A DNA stretch of 64,000 nt from Yersinia enterocolitica subsp. enterocolitica (GCF_901472495.1 NZ_LR590469.1:558001-622000); one strand, 5' to 3'; positions 52,704 to 62,534 are shown, counted from the first letter of the stretch. The notes: generated from the letters alone by a model not told the origin. A program made the numbers and translations.

Positions 52704-53390
52704 ATGGCCATTACGAATTCCCTGACCGATAGTGATTACGGTATTAACAGCACTACCGGTACCAGTTCGACCACCGGCAGTAGCAGCCAAGATCTGCAAA
52801 ACAGTTTCCTGACATTGTTGGTGGCACAGTTAAAAAATCAGGATCCGACCAACCCAATGCAAAACAACGAGTTGACCACGCAATTAGCGCAGATCAACAC
52901 CGTGAGCGGCATTGAAAAGTTGAATACTACGCTGGGTTCTATCTCCGGTCAGATTGATAACAGCCAATCTTTGCAGGCGAGCAGCCTGATTGGTCGCGGT
53001 GTGATGGTTCCGGGAACCAACGTGTTGGCTGGCAGCAAAGATGGCGTTGTGACGACAACACCGTTTGGTGTTGAGCTGGAGCGTGCCGCAGACAAAGTGA
53101 CGGCCACTATCACCGACAGCAATGGCGTGGCTGTCCGAACCATTGAGATTGGCGGCCTGACGGCGGGTGTGCATGCCTTTACCTGGGATGGTTCGCTGGA
53201 AGCGGGCGGCAATGCACCGGATGGCGCTTATACCGTCACTATCAGTGCGACTAATGGGGGCGCACAAGTGGTTGCTACACCATTGAGCTATGCCATTGTC
53301 AACGGCGTCACCCGTGGTAGTGATGGCTCCAAACTGGATCTGGGGCTGGCAGGCACTATCACGATGGATAAGGTCCGTCAGATTTTGTAA
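52704..53390 (+). CDS. flgD: Flagellar hook-capping protein FlgD
   Basis: 228-residue scaffold that caps the growing hook. The N-terminal FLTLLVAQLKNQDPTNPMQNNELTTQLAQI motif is diagnostic; the middle has tudor- and FnIII-like modules (GLTAGVHAFTWDG). It is separated from flgE by a 313-bp gap that contains an ERIC element and 15-bp repeats, unusual for this tightly packed operon. Confidence 0.95.
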   Translation: MAITNSLTDSDYGINSTTGTSSTTGSSSQDLQNSFLTLLVAQLKNQDPTNPMQNNELTTQLAQINTVSGIEKLNTTLGSISGQIDNSQSLQASSLIGRGVMVPGTNVLAGSKDGVVTTTPFGVELERAADKVTATITDSNGVAVRTIEIGGLTAGVHAFTWDGSLEAGGNAPDGAYTVTISATNGGAQVVATPLSYAIVNGVTRGSDGSKLDLGLAGTITMDKVRQIL

Positions 53391-53395
53391 GCCGG

Positions 53396-53523
53396 TATAT
53401 CCGTCACACTTCAAGCTGCACGTGCGTTGGCTACGTTCAATAACCCGAATCACTTACCACAGTAAGCTCATCGGGATTATCTCACTTGCCGCCTTTCTGC
53501 AACTCGAATTGTTTAGGGTATAC
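53396..53523. repeat. ERIC element between flgD and flgE
   Basis: 128 bp, beginning 6 bp past the flgD stop: TATATCCGTCACACTTCAAG at the left, ACCCGAATCACTTACC centrally, CTTGCCGCCTTTCTGCAACTC and TTTAGGGTATAC at the right. It is in the same orientation as the cheA/cheW copy and inside a transcribed operon. Confidence 0.93.
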
Positions 53524-53539
53524 GAGTAAAAAATTAGCA

Positions 53540-53584
53540 AAAACAATCAGTAGTAAAACAATCAGTAGTAAAACAAGCAGTAGC
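53540..53584 (+). repeat. Three 15-bp tandem repeats upstream of flgE
   Basis: AAAACAATCAGTAGT twice exactly, then AAAACAAGCAGTAGC. They lie between the ERIC and flgE, about 120 bp before the flgE start. Confidence 0.9.
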
Positions 53585-53703
53585 AAAAAACATTAGGGTG
53601 AAGCAATGATTCGAACTGATTCACCATCATTTTTAAAAGTAGCGTTTGATATGTCATCAATGCTTAAGGTCTTTCACGGACCCCGAATCTAACGGAGAAG
53701 AAA

Positions 53704-54963
53704 ATGGGCTTTTCTCAAGCAGTCAGCGGTTTGAACGCAGCGTCCAGTAACCTGGATGTGATCGGTAACAACATCGCCAACTCGGCGACGTCAGGTTTTA
53801 AAGCCGGCTCAGTTTCTTTTGCCGATATGTTTGCCGGCTCTCAGACCGGGATGGGCGTTAAAGTCGCAGGCATCACTCAGGACTTTAACGATGGTACCAC
53901 CACCACCACTAACCGCCGTCTGGATCTGGCTATTAGTCAAAGTGGTTTCTTCCGTATGCAAGACAGCAGTGGCGGTGTGTTATATGCCCGTAACGGCCAG
54001 TTTAAACTGGATGAGAACCGCAATATCGTCAATATGCAGGGCCTGAGCTTAACCGGCTACCCGGCAACCGGTACCCCGCCGACCGTACAGCAAGGGGCGA
54101 ACCCGGTAGCGCTGTCTGTTCCGCAGAATATGATCCCAGCCAAGGCGACGACCTCAGGCACTATGGTCGCTAACCTGACCTCAACCCATGATGTTATTCC
54201 TGTTGCCACTACTTTTGATCCCACCAAGCCTGATACCTACAGTTTCGTCAATAACATGACCACCTTCGATAGCTTGGGTAACCGCCATGAAATCAACGTG
54301 TTCTACGTTAAACGCTCTGAAAGTACTACGGCGGGTAACACCTGGGATGTCTACACCCTTGATAGCAGCGCTAAACCGGCTGAAACAGCGGATAAACGCG
54401 GCTCCATGACGTTTGATACTAACGGCGCACTGCAAAGTGTCACTAATGGCACTAATCCAGCCAGTACCTCTGACTTCACATTAACTATCCCAATGGGTGT
54501 GGTTAACGGCGCACCGGCACAGACTTTCACGCTGAGTGTGGCGGGCAGTAAGCAGCAAAATACCGGTACAGATAGCATTGTCACCCAAAACCAAACTGGC
54601 TACGCCGCCGGTGAATTCACGGGCTTCCAGATTAATAACGATGGATCGATAGTCGGTACCTATTCCAACTCACAAACTCAGTTGCTCGGTCAAATCGTGA
54701 TGGTCAACTTTGCCAACCCTGAAGGTTTGTCATCCGAAGGCGATAACGTATGGAAAGAAACACTTTCATCCGGTAACCCAATCCTTGGCACGGCGGGCAG
54801 TGGCGGTTTCGGTACATTGACCAGCGGCGCACTGGAATCCTCTAACGTGGATTTGAGTAAAGAACTGGTCAACATGATTGTGGCGCAGCGTAACTACCAG
54901 TCTAATGCGCAAACCATCAAAACCCAGGATCAGATCTTACAAACTCTGGTTAACCTGCGTTAA
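53704..54963 (+). CDS. flgE: Flagellar hook protein FlgE
   Basis: 419-residue hook subunit, slightly longer than the roughly 402 of E. coli. The N-terminus has GFSQAVSGLNAASSNLDVIGNNIANSATSGF and the C-terminus LESSNVDLSKELVNMIVAQRNYQSNAQTIKTQDQILQTLVNLR, both making the coiled-coil core. A Thr/Ser-rich variable middle forms the surface. The start has GGAGAAGAAA upstream. Polymerises under the FlgD cap. Confidence 0.96.
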   Translation: MGFSQAVSGLNAASSNLDVIGNNIANSATSGFKAGSVSFADMFAGSQTGMGVKVAGITQDFNDGTTTTTNRRLDLAISQSGFFRMQDSSGGVLYARNGQFKLDENRNIVNMQGLSLTGYPATGTPPTVQQGANPVALSVPQNMIPAKATTSGTMVANLTSTHDVIPVATTFDPTKPDTYSFVNNMTTFDSLGNRHEINVFYVKRSESTTAGNTWDVYTLDSSAKPAETADKRGSMTFDTNGALQSVTNGTNPASTSDFTLTIPMGVVNGAPAQTFTLSVAGSKQQNTGTDSIVTQNQTGYAAGEFTGFQINNDGSIVGTYSNSQTQLLGQIVMVNFANPEGLSSEGDNVWKETLSSGNPILGTAGSGGFGTLTSGALESSNVDLSKELVNMIVAQRNYQSNAQTIKTQDQILQTLVNLR

Positions 54964-54984
54964 TCGAACTGACGGGACTCGCTC

Positions 54985-55740
54985 ATGGATCACGCAATAT
55001 ACACCGCAATGGGGGCTGCCCGGCAGTCACTCGAACTGCAAGCGGTTACCGCTAATAACCTGGCCAATGCCTCGACGCCGGGTTTTCGCTCGCAGTTGGC
55101 GGCGATGCGGGCTGTGCCTATTGATGGGCCAAGTATGGCCACTCGCACCATGGTCACAGCATCGACCCCCGGCGTAGATATCAGCCAGGGGACGATGAAC
55201 TACAGCGGTCGCCCGTTGGATGTGGCCTTACAGCAAGATGGCTATTTGGCGGTTCGGCTGCCCGATGGCACTGAGGCTTATACCCGTAACGGGAATATTC
55301 AAATCTCGGCTGATGGGCAAATGACAGTGCAGGGTTACCCGCTAATGGGTGATAACGGCCCGATTGAAGTGCCTCCGCAGGCGGCTGTCACTATTGCTGC
55401 CGATGGCACTATTTCGGCACTGAACGCCGGTGATTCACCGAATACCATTGCTCAGCTTGGGCAGATTAAACGGGTTAGAGCAACGGCGGGTGAAGTGATG
55501 CACGGCGATGATGGGTTGTTCCATCTGACACCTGAGACGCAACAAGCGCGGGGTGCTCAGTTGGCGAATGACCCGCTTATCAAGATTATGCCGGGCGTGC
55601 TGGAAGGCAGTAACGTGAAAGCGGTTGAAGCCATGGCCGACATGATTGCCAATGCCCGTAGTTTCGAAATGCAGATGAAAGTCATCCACAGTGTGGACGA
55701 AAACGAACAGCGCGCTAATCAACTGTTAGCAATGAGCTAA
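54985..55740 (+). CDS. flgF: Flagellar proximal rod protein FlgF
   Basis: 251 residues. Rod/hook-family N-terminus MGAARQSLELQAVTANNLANASTPGFRSQL and the C-terminal LEGSNVKAVEAMADMIANARSFEMQMKVIHSVDENEQRANQLL. It is spaced 21 bp after flgE and 26 bp before flgG, within the operon. Confidence 0.95.
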   Translation: MDHAIYTAMGAARQSLELQAVTANNLANASTPGFRSQLAAMRAVPIDGPSMATRTMVTASTPGVDISQGTMNYSGRPLDVALQQDGYLAVRLPDGTEAYTRNGNIQISADGQMTVQGYPLMGDNGPIEVPPQAAVTIAADGTISALNAGDSPNTIAQLGQIKRVRATAGEVMHGDDGLFHLTPETQQARGAQLANDPLIKIMPGVLEGSNVKAVEAMADMIANARSFEMQMKVIHSVDENEQRANQLLAMS

Positions 55741-55766
55741 GCGCTTAGGCGCAGAGGAATAAACTG

Positions 55767-56549
55767 ATGATCCGATCACTCTGGATTGCCAAAACCGGCC
55801 TGGATGCCCAGCAGACCAATATGGATGTTATCGCCAACAACCTGGCGAACGTCAGCACCAATGGCTTTAAACGCCAACGGGCGGTTTTTGAAGATCTGTT
55901 ATACCAAACCATGCGTCAACCGGGAGCACAATCTTCCGAGCAGACCACCTTGCCATCGGGGTTGCAGATTGGTACCGGTGTTCGTCCGGTTGCCACTGAG
56001 CGCTTACATAGCCAGGGTAATCTGTCCAAAACCGATAACACCAAAGATGTGGCTATCAAAGGCGAGGGGTTCTTTCAGGTACAAATGCCTGATGGCACCA
56101 ATGCCTATACCCGTGATGGCTCTTTTCAGACGGACCAAAATGGCCAGTTGGTCACCTCCGGTGGTTTTCAGATACAACCGGCGATTACCATTCCAGCCAA
56201 CGCGATGAGCATGACAGTTGGGCGTGACGGTATCGTCAGTGTCACCTTGCCGGGGCAAACTGCCACTCAGCAAGTGGGGCAACTGACACTGGCTACATTT
56301 ATTAACAACAGTGGCCTGGAAAGTGTCGGCGAAAACCTCTACCAGGAAACCGCCAGTTCCGGTGCACCGAATGAAACTACGCCGGGTCTGAACGGCGGCG
56401 GCTTGTTGTATCAGGGGTATGTCGAGACGTCTAACGTCAATGTGGCAGAAGAGTTGGTCAACATGATCCAGACGCAACGCGCCTATGAAATAAACAGTAA
56501 AGCGGTTTCAACTTCAGATCAGATGTTGCAAAAACTGACACAGCTGTAA
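55767..56549 (+). CDS. flgG: Flagellar distal rod protein FlgG
   Basis: 260 residues, the E. coli length. WIAKTGLDAQQTNMDVIANNLANVSTNGFKRQRAVFEDLLYQTMRQPG carries the FlgG-specific loop that makes the rod stiff rather than curved like the hook. The C-terminus ends TSNVNVAEELVNMIQTQRAYEINSKAVSTSDQMLQKLTQL. Confidence 0.96.
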   Translation: MIRSLWIAKTGLDAQQTNMDVIANNLANVSTNGFKRQRAVFEDLLYQTMRQPGAQSSEQTTLPSGLQIGTGVRPVATERLHSQGNLSKTDNTKDVAIKGEGFFQVQMPDGTNAYTRDGSFQTDQNGQLVTSGGFQIQPAITIPANAMSMTVGRDGIVSVTLPGQTATQQVGQLTLATFINNSGLESVGENLYQETASSGAPNETTPGLNGGGLLYQGYVETSNVNVAEELVNMIQTQRAYEINSKAVSTSDQMLQKLTQL

Positions 56550-56560
56550 ATCCGCTCTCG

Positions 56561-56578
56561 GGGGGCAATGATGCCCCC
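56561..56578 (+). repeat. GC hairpin between flgG and flgH
   Basis: GGGGGCA, four bases, TGCCCCC: a perfect 7-bp stem just past the flgG stop, with no T-run. It may mark an mRNA processing or stability point inside the operon. Confidence 0.5.
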
Positions 56579-56640
56579 TGATTGCCGCAGAATGGCTGAT
56601 CTTGCCAGCCACCAACAGGTTACAGGACAGATAATCAGAG

Positions 56641-57357
56641 ATGGATAGAAAGCCGCTGCGTAAATTAGCTGAGTTGAGATGGGTGGGGGCGCCTTTGATG
56701 GCAACGCTGCTACTCAATGGCTGCGCGTATATTCCGCACAAATCACTGGTAGATGGTTCGACGTCTGCCCAGCCTGCTCCTGCCAGTGCGCCACTACCGA
56801 ATGGCTCTATTTTCCAGGCTGCCCAGCCGATGAACTATGGTTATCAGCCACTGTTCGAAGACCGTCGCCCACGTAATGTCGGTGATACGCTGACGATTAC
56901 TTTGCAGGAAAATGTCAGTGCCAGCAAAAGCTCTTCAGCCAATGCGAGCCGCAATGGTTCCAGCAAATTTGGTGTTGCGACTGCTCCTCGCTATCTCGAA
57001 GGGTTACTGGGTAATGCACGCGCGGATATGGATATTTCTGGTGATAACACCTTTGGTGGCAAGGGGGGTGCCAATGCGAACAACACCTTCAGTGGCACCA
57101 TCACGGTGACCGTTGATCAAGTGCTGGCTAATGGCAACTTGCATGTGGTGGGTGAGAAACAGATAGCAATTAATCAGGGCACCGAATTCATTCGCTTCTC
57201 TGGGGTCGTTAACCCACGCACCATCAGCGGCAGCAATACTGTGACCTCAACTCAGGTGGCAGATGCGCGTATCGAGTATGTAGGTAATGGTTATATCAAT
57301 GAAGCGCAAACCATGGGCTGGTTGCAGCGGTTCTTCCTTAATGTTTCGCCATACTAA
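56641..57357 (+). CDS. flgH: Flagellar L-ring lipoprotein FlgH
   Basis: 238-residue outer-membrane ring subunit. The lipobox LLLNGC puts the lipidated cysteine at residue 28. Then come FEDRRPRNVGDTLTITLQENVSASKSSS and, near the end, GVVNPRTISGSNTVTSTQVADARIEYVGNG, both typical. The ribosome site is weak. It is in the same operon, 91 bp after flgG. Confidence 0.95.
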   Translation: MDRKPLRKLAELRWVGAPLMATLLLNGCAYIPHKSLVDGSTSAQPAPASAPLPNGSIFQAAQPMNYGYQPLFEDRRPRNVGDTLTITLQENVSASKSSSANASRNGSSKFGVATAPRYLEGLLGNARADMDISGDNTFGGKGGANANNTFSGTITVTVDQVLANGNLHVVGEKQIAINQGTEFIRFSGVVNPRTISGSNTVTSTQVADARIEYVGNGYINEAQTMGWLQRFFLNVSPY

Positions 57358-57368
57358 GAGGCCCATTG

Positions 57369-58490
57369 ATGCGTAAACAGTCACTTATCACTCAATTTAT
57401 TATGCAGCTTGTTGTGCTGTTCATGCTGGTGTCATCACCGGCGTCAGCCGAGCGTATCCGCGATTTGGTGACCGTTCAGGGCGTGCGCGATAACGCATTA
57501 ATTGGTTATGGTCTGGTGGTCGGTTTAGATGGTTCCGGTGACCAAACCATGCAAACACCGTTTACCACGCAAAGTCTGAGTAACATGTTGTCCCAACTGG
57601 GGATTACCGTGCCACCGGGCACCAATATGCAGCTCAAAAACGTGGCCGCAGTGATGGTTACCGCTAAGCTACCGGCGTTTTCCCGTGCCGGGCAAACCAT
57701 TGATGTGGTGGTGTCCTCAATGGGGAATGCCAAAAGTATTCGTGGTGGTACGCTGCTGATGACCCCGCTAAAAGGGGTCGATAATCAGGTTTATGCTCTG
57801 GCACAGGGTAACGTATTAGTGGGCGGTGCTGGTGCTTCTTCTGGTGGTAGCAGTGTTCAGGTCAACCAATTAACGGGTGGGCGCATCAGCAATGGTGCGA
57901 CTATTGAACGCGAACTGCCAACCACCTTTGGCAGCGATGGGGTGATAAATCTGCAATTGAATACTGAAGATTTCACCACCGCACAGCAGGTCAGTGATGC
58001 CATTAACCGCCAACGTGGTTTTGGTTCCGCCAGCGCCATTGACGCCCGGACTATTCAGGTTTTGGTGCCGCGCGGCAACAGTTCGCAAGTACGTTTCCTG
58101 GCGGATATCCAGAATATCCCAGTGAATATTGATGCCGGTGATGCCAAGGTCATTATCAACTCCCGTACTGGCTCGGTGGTGATGAACCGTAATGTGGTAT
58201 TGGACTCCTGCGCTGTCGCGCAAGGGAACCTGTCGGTAGTGGTGGATAAACAAAATACCGTCAGTCAGCCTGATACACCTTTCGGTGGTGGTCAGACGGT
58301 TGTGACACCGAATACTCAGATTTCCGTTCAGCAACAAGGTGGCGTATTGCAGCGCGTTAATGCCAGCCCAAATCTGAATAATGTGGTTCGGGCTTTGAAC
58401 TCACTGGGCGCTACCCCGATTGATTTAATGTCTATCTTGCAGGCAATGCAAAGTGCTGGCTGCTTACGGGCTAAATTGGAAATTATCTAA
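57369..58490 (+). CDS. flgI: Flagellar P-ring protein FlgI
   Basis: 373-residue periplasmic ring subunit with a signal peptide (cleavage after SSPASA). The mature protein begins ERIRDLVTVQGVRDNALIGYGLVVGLDGSGDQT, the standard FlgI opening. Two cysteines (VLDSCAVAQ and SAGCLRAKLEII) would form the intramolecular disulfide. I start at ATG 57369; a TTG just before is the alternative. The stop overlaps flgJ by one base. Confidence 0.95.
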   Translation: MRKQSLITQFIMQLVVLFMLVSSPASAERIRDLVTVQGVRDNALIGYGLVVGLDGSGDQTMQTPFTTQSLSNMLSQLGITVPPGTNMQLKNVAAVMVTAKLPAFSRAGQTIDVVVSSMGNAKSIRGGTLLMTPLKGVDNQVYALAQGNVLVGGAGASSGGSSVQVNQLTGGRISNGATIERELPTTFGSDGVINLQLNTEDFTTAQQVSDAINRQRGFGSASAIDARTIQVLVPRGNSSQVRFLADIQNIPVNIDAGDAKVIINSRTGSVVMNRNVVLDSCAVAQGNLSVVVDKQNTVSQPDTPFGGGQTVVTPNTQISVQQQGGVLQRVNASPNLNNVVRALNSLGATPIDLMSILQAMQSAGCLRAKLEII

Positions 58491-59452
58491 TGAGTGATTT
58501 GATGGCAAGGTCCGGCAGCGCCAATGAAATGTTCGGGGCAGCTTATGATACCCAATCACTGAACACCTTAAAACGCGATGCAGCCAGAGATCCCGATGGC
58601 AACCTGAAGAAGGTTGCACAGCAGGTGGAGGGGATGTTTGTGCAGCTGATGCTGAAAAGTATGCGTTCTGCGCTGCCGCAAGATGGCGTTATGAACAGTG
58701 ATCAAACGCGGCTCTATACCTCAATGTATGACCAACAGATTGCTCAGCAAATGTCGGTCAAAGGGTTAGGGCTGGCGGATATGATGGTGGAGCAGCTTTC
58801 GGGTACGACTTCACCGAGTGAAACTGCCGGTACAGTGCCAATGATGCTGGATAACGAAGTCTTGCAAACCCTGCCTGCGCAAGCATTGGAGCAAATGGTG
58901 CGCCGGGCAATACCGACACCACCGGCCAATAATTCAGTGTCACTGCCACAAAGCACCGGTAACTTCGTCGCACGTATGTCGATTCCGGCACAAATTGCCA
59001 GCCAACAGAGTGGTATTCCGCATCAGCTTATTATGGCGCAGGCCGCGCTGGAATCTGGTTGGGGTCAGCGAGAGATCCCAACAGCTGATGGCAAAAGCAG
59101 CTACAACGTCTTTGGTATCAAAGCAGGCAGCAACTGGGATGGCCCGGTCAGTGAAATCACCACCACGGAATATGAGCAAGGTGTGGCGAAGAAAACCAAA
59201 GCCCGCTTCCGGGTTTATGGCTCCTACGTCGAGGCTGTCAGTGATTATGTCAAATTGCTGACTCAAAATCCGCGCTACGCCAATGTCGCTGCGGCCCAAA
59301 GCCCTGAACAAGGCGCGCATGCTTTGCAACGTGCCGGTTATGCGACTGATCCGCAATATGCCCAAAAATTGGTGAGTGTCATTCAGCAAATGAAGAATGC
59401 CGGCGAACAGGCGGTAAAAGCCTACAGCAGCGATTTGGGTGATCTCTTCTAA
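58490..59452 (+). CDS. flgJ: Rod cap and peptidoglycan hydrolase FlgJ
   Basis: 320 residues in two domains. Residues 1-110 are the rod-capping part (VAQQVEGMFVQLMLKSMRSALPQDG). Residues 165-315 are the beta-N-acetylglucosaminidase that opens the wall for the rod, with the catalytic glutamate in LIMAQAALESGWGQREI. Last gene of the flgB operon, overlapping flgI by one base. Confidence 0.95.
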   Translation: MSDLMARSGSANEMFGAAYDTQSLNTLKRDAARDPDGNLKKVAQQVEGMFVQLMLKSMRSALPQDGVMNSDQTRLYTSMYDQQIAQQMSVKGLGLADMMVEQLSGTTSPSETAGTVPMMLDNEVLQTLPAQALEQMVRRAIPTPPANNSVSLPQSTGNFVARMSIPAQIASQQSGIPHQLIMAQAALESGWGQREIPTADGKSSYNVFGIKAGSNWDGPVSEITTTEYEQGVAKKTKARFRVYGSYVEAVSDYVKLLTQNPRYANVAAAQSPEQGAHALQRAGYATDPQYAQKLVSVIQQMKNAGEQAVKAYSSDLGDLF

Positions 59453-59510
59453 TAGGCTATTTTACTGGCCAATTTTGGAAATTGAACCCAGTTTACACCC
59501 ATATTTTCAC

Positions 59511-59537
59511 TCAAGTTTTCCAAACTCGGGCCGATAC
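59511..59537 (+). promoter_or_regulatory. FliA (sigma-28) promoter for flgKL
   Basis: TCAAGTTT, 11 bases, GCCGATAC: 14 of 16 positions fit the FliA consensus. It is about 100 bp before the flgK start in the flgJ-flgK gap, the known place of the class 3 flgK promoter in relatives. Confidence 0.88.
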
Positions 59538-59639
59538 TCTGAATAGGCTGTGCGGGGGCTTAGGTTTCCTCAGGCAGTATCCCCATATTAATAAATGCAG
59601 GTGTGCGATGTGAATCGCCTGCGGTAAAAGGATCTCTTC

Positions 59640-61304
59640 ATGTCCAATAGTTTAATGAATACTGCGATGAGTGGTCTGAGCGCAGCACAATATGCCCTGA
59701 GCACCGTCAGTAACAACATCACCAATTTCCAGGTGGCCGGTTATAACCGTCAGAACACCATTTTTGCCCAAAATGGTGGGACATTAAGTCCTGCGGGTTT
59801 TATTGGTAACGGTGTGTCGGTGACCGGTGTTAACCGTGAGTATAACGCCTTTATTACCAACCAATTGCGTGCCTCGCAAACGCAAAGCAGTGGGCTGACA
59901 ACCTATTATCAACAAATTTCACAAATTGATAATTTACTGTCCAATACCTCAAATAATATCTCAACCACGATGCAGGACTTCTTTAGTAACTTGCAAAATC
60001 TGGTGAGTAACGCGGGCGATGATGCTGCGCGTAAAACAGTATTAGGTAAAGCTGAAGGGTTGGTTAACCAATTCCAAAATGCCGATAAATATCTGCGTGA
60101 TATGGATACCGGCGTTAATCAAAAGATAAGCGATAGTGCGACGCAAATTAATAACTATGCCGAACAAATCGCCAAGCTAAATGACCAAATTACCCGCCTA
60201 CGTGGTAGCAGTGGTAGTGAGCCAAATGCTTTGCTCGATCAACGTGACCAACTGGTAACCGAGTTAAACCAGATTGTCGCCGTGACGGTAACCCAGCAAG
60301 ATGGCGATACTTACAATGTGTCATTTGCCGGTGGTTTGTCTCTGGTTCAGGGGCCGAATGCCTATAAAGTGGAAGCTATCCCCTCCAGTGCCGATGCGGC
60401 TCGCCTGACATTGGGCTATAACCGCGGCTCTGGCGACACCATGGAGATCGACGAAAGTCGTCTGACTACCGGGTCACTGGGTGGAACCTTGAAATTCCGC
60501 AGTGAAGCGCTGGATAGCGCCCGTAACCAATTAGGGCAATTGGCGCTGGTGATGGCTGATAGCTTTAACACCCAACATAAAGCTGGCTTTGATGCTAATG
60601 GCGATGCGGGCACCGACTTTTTTAGCTTCGCTCAACCTACAGCGATAAAAAATGCTAAAAATCAAGGTGATGCTGGTTTAACTGTGGCTTATACCGATAC
60701 CTCTAAAGTCAAAGCCAGTGATTATAGTGTGGAATTTGATGGGACTAACTGGCAGGTCACACGCCTGTCGGATAACACCAAAGTGCCTACCACGGCGGGT
60801 GCGGATGCCAACGGTAAGCCGACGCTAAACTTTGACGGTGTAGCGGTCAGTATTGATAACGGCGCAACTGGCCCGCAAGCCAAAGATAAATTCACCATCA
60901 AAACTGTGTCCAGCGTTGCTGCTAACTTGCAGGTCGATATTAAAGACTCCAGCATGATTGCGGCGGGTGGTACAGCTGATGGTGGCGCGAGTGACAACGT
61001 CAACGCACAAGCACTGTTAGATCTACAAACCAAGAAGCTGGTTGATGGTAAAGCAACACTTTCAGGTGCTTATGCCGGGTTAGTCAGTAATGTGGGTAAC
61101 CAGACGGCTACAGCGAAAACCAACAGCACGGCACAGGCCAACATCGTTACCCAGTTAACCGCAGAACAGCAGTCAATTTCCGGGGTAAATCTGGATGAAG
61201 AGTACGGCGATTTACAACGTTTCCAGCAATATTATCTGGCGAATGCGCAGGTGATTCAGACTGCTTCAACTTTGTTTAATGCGCTGCTGGACTTGCGCGG
61301 TTAA
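59640..61304 (+). CDS. flgK: Hook-filament junction protein FlgK (HAP1)
   Basis: 554 residues. N-terminus LMNTAMSGLSAAQYALSTVSNNITNFQVAGYNRQ and C-terminus VNLDEEYGDLQRFQQYYLANAQVIQTASTLFNALLDLRG form the coiled-coil domain shared by hook-associated proteins. It joins hook to filament and is exported with help from FlgN. AAAAGGATCTCTTC precedes the ATG. Driven by a FliA promoter; flgL follows after 113 bp. Confidence 0.96.
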   Translation: MSNSLMNTAMSGLSAAQYALSTVSNNITNFQVAGYNRQNTIFAQNGGTLSPAGFIGNGVSVTGVNREYNAFITNQLRASQTQSSGLTTYYQQISQIDNLLSNTSNNISTTMQDFFSNLQNLVSNAGDDAARKTVLGKAEGLVNQFQNADKYLRDMDTGVNQKISDSATQINNYAEQIAKLNDQITRLRGSSGSEPNALLDQRDQLVTELNQIVAVTVTQQDGDTYNVSFAGGLSLVQGPNAYKVEAIPSSADAARLTLGYNRGSGDTMEIDESRLTTGSLGGTLKFRSEALDSARNQLGQLALVMADSFNTQHKAGFDANGDAGTDFFSFAQPTAIKNAKNQGDAGLTVAYTDTSKVKASDYSVEFDGTNWQVTRLSDNTKVPTTAGADANGKPTLNFDGVAVSIDNGATGPQAKDKFTIKTVSSVAANLQVDIKDSSMIAAGGTADGGASDNVNAQALLDLQTKKLVDGKATLSGAYAGLVSNVGNQTATAKTNSTAQANIVTQLTAEQQSISGVNLDEEYGDLQRFQQYYLANAQVIQTASTLFNALLDLRG

Positions 61305-61312
61305 GTTTGGTC

Positions 61313-61335
61313 AGCGGCAGGGCGTTGCTGCCGCT
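61313..61335 (+). repeat. Hairpin between flgK and flgL
   Basis: AGCGGCA and TGCCGCT pair around a 9-base loop, 10 bp past the flgK stop. A second repeat, TTAGTCAGT with ACTGACTAA (about 61356-61393), follows. Neither has a T-run, so attenuation or mRNA protection between the two genes is more likely than full termination. Confidence 0.5.
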
Positions 61336-61417
61336 ACTTATCTCATTTTAGGTTTAGTCAGTATTGCGCTCAATGCGGGAAAACTGACTAAGCTGTTGCT
61401 AAAAAGGAACTGACATC

Positions 61418-62398
61418 ATGCGCTTAAGTACCAGCATGCTGTATCAGCAAAATATGCAGGGTGTCACTAATGCCCAATCCCTGTGGATGCAGTCGGGCCA
61501 ACAACTCTCGACGGGCAAACGGGTGGTCAATCCTTCTGATGATCCGATGGCGGCCTCTCAGGCGGTTATGGTGTCACAGTCCCAGTCGGAAAATAGCCAG
61601 TACACCTTAGCGCGAAGCTTTGCGCGTCAAAGTTCCTCGCTGGAAACCACTGTATTATCACAGGCGACCTCCACCATTCAGTCAATTCAAAGTCTGATCA
61701 TTGGTGCCGCTAAAGACTCTTTGAGTGATGATGACCGGGCGTCAATGGCAACACAATTGCAGGGTCTAAAAGATCAGTTGCTAAATCAGGCCAACTCAAC
61801 TGACGGTAATGGCCGCTATATGTTTGGTGGCTTTCAAAGCGATAAAGCGCCTTTCGCGGTGAGCAATACAGGTGAAGTGACTTACGTAGGGGGGGATGTT
61901 GCGATTCAACAACGGGTAGACTCAAACCGTACCATGACGGTGGGGCATACCGGTTCCAGCGTATTTATGGCATTAACCAGCAATGCGACACCAGAGCCAA
62001 ATGATGTGAATGGTGATCCGGTGGCCGCTGAAAGCAATATCTTTAATACCATCGACACGGTTCTAAAATCATTGAAGACCCCACTGCAAGGCGCAACGGA
62101 TGCTGTGAAGCAACAGGCTTCTGATGAGATGGATAAAGGTATCCGTGGTATGGCTAACTCACTGAATAACGTGCTGTCAGTACAGGCTGAGATTGGTACG
62201 CAATTACAGGAATTAGACAGTCTTGACAGCCTGGGTTCTGATCGTACGTTGATCAACAAACAGCGTTTGAGTGATTTACAAGATGTGGACTGGAACTCAG
62301 CTATCTCGTCTTATGTCATGCAGCAGGCTGCATTGCAGGCTTCTTACACCACATTCACCAATATGCAGGGCTTGTCTTTGTTTCAACTGAATAAATAA
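61418..62398 (+). CDS. flgL: Hook-filament junction protein FlgL (HAP3)
   Basis: 326 residues. The flagellin-like N-terminus MRLSTSMLYQQNMQGVTNAQ, the QLSTGKRVVNPSDDPMAASQ motif and the C-terminal VMQQAALQASYTTFTNMQGLSLFQLNK identify it. It is the second junction protein and is exported with FlgN. AAAAGGAACTGACATC precedes the ATG. It is followed by a 515-bp repeat-rich gap. Confidence 0.96.
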   Translation: MRLSTSMLYQQNMQGVTNAQSLWMQSGQQLSTGKRVVNPSDDPMAASQAVMVSQSQSENSQYTLARSFARQSSSLETTVLSQATSTIQSIQSLIIGAAKDSLSDDDRASMATQLQGLKDQLLNQANSTDGNGRYMFGGFQSDKAPFAVSNTGEVTYVGGDVAIQQRVDSNRTMTVGHTGSSVFMALTSNATPEPNDVNGDPVAAESNIFNTIDTVLKSLKTPLQGATDAVKQQASDEMDKGIRGMANSLNNVLSVQAEIGTQLQELDSLDSLGSDRTLINKQRLSDLQDVDWNSAISSYVMQQAALQASYTTFTNMQGLSLFQLNK

Positions 62399-62406
62399 AT
62401 CGTCTC

Positions 62407-62476
<70 letters not shown>

Positions 62477-62534
62477 CCTGTGGGTCAGCCCCGCAGGTTA
62501 CCTCTTAGGTGTACTTAAACCGGGTACACTTTTT

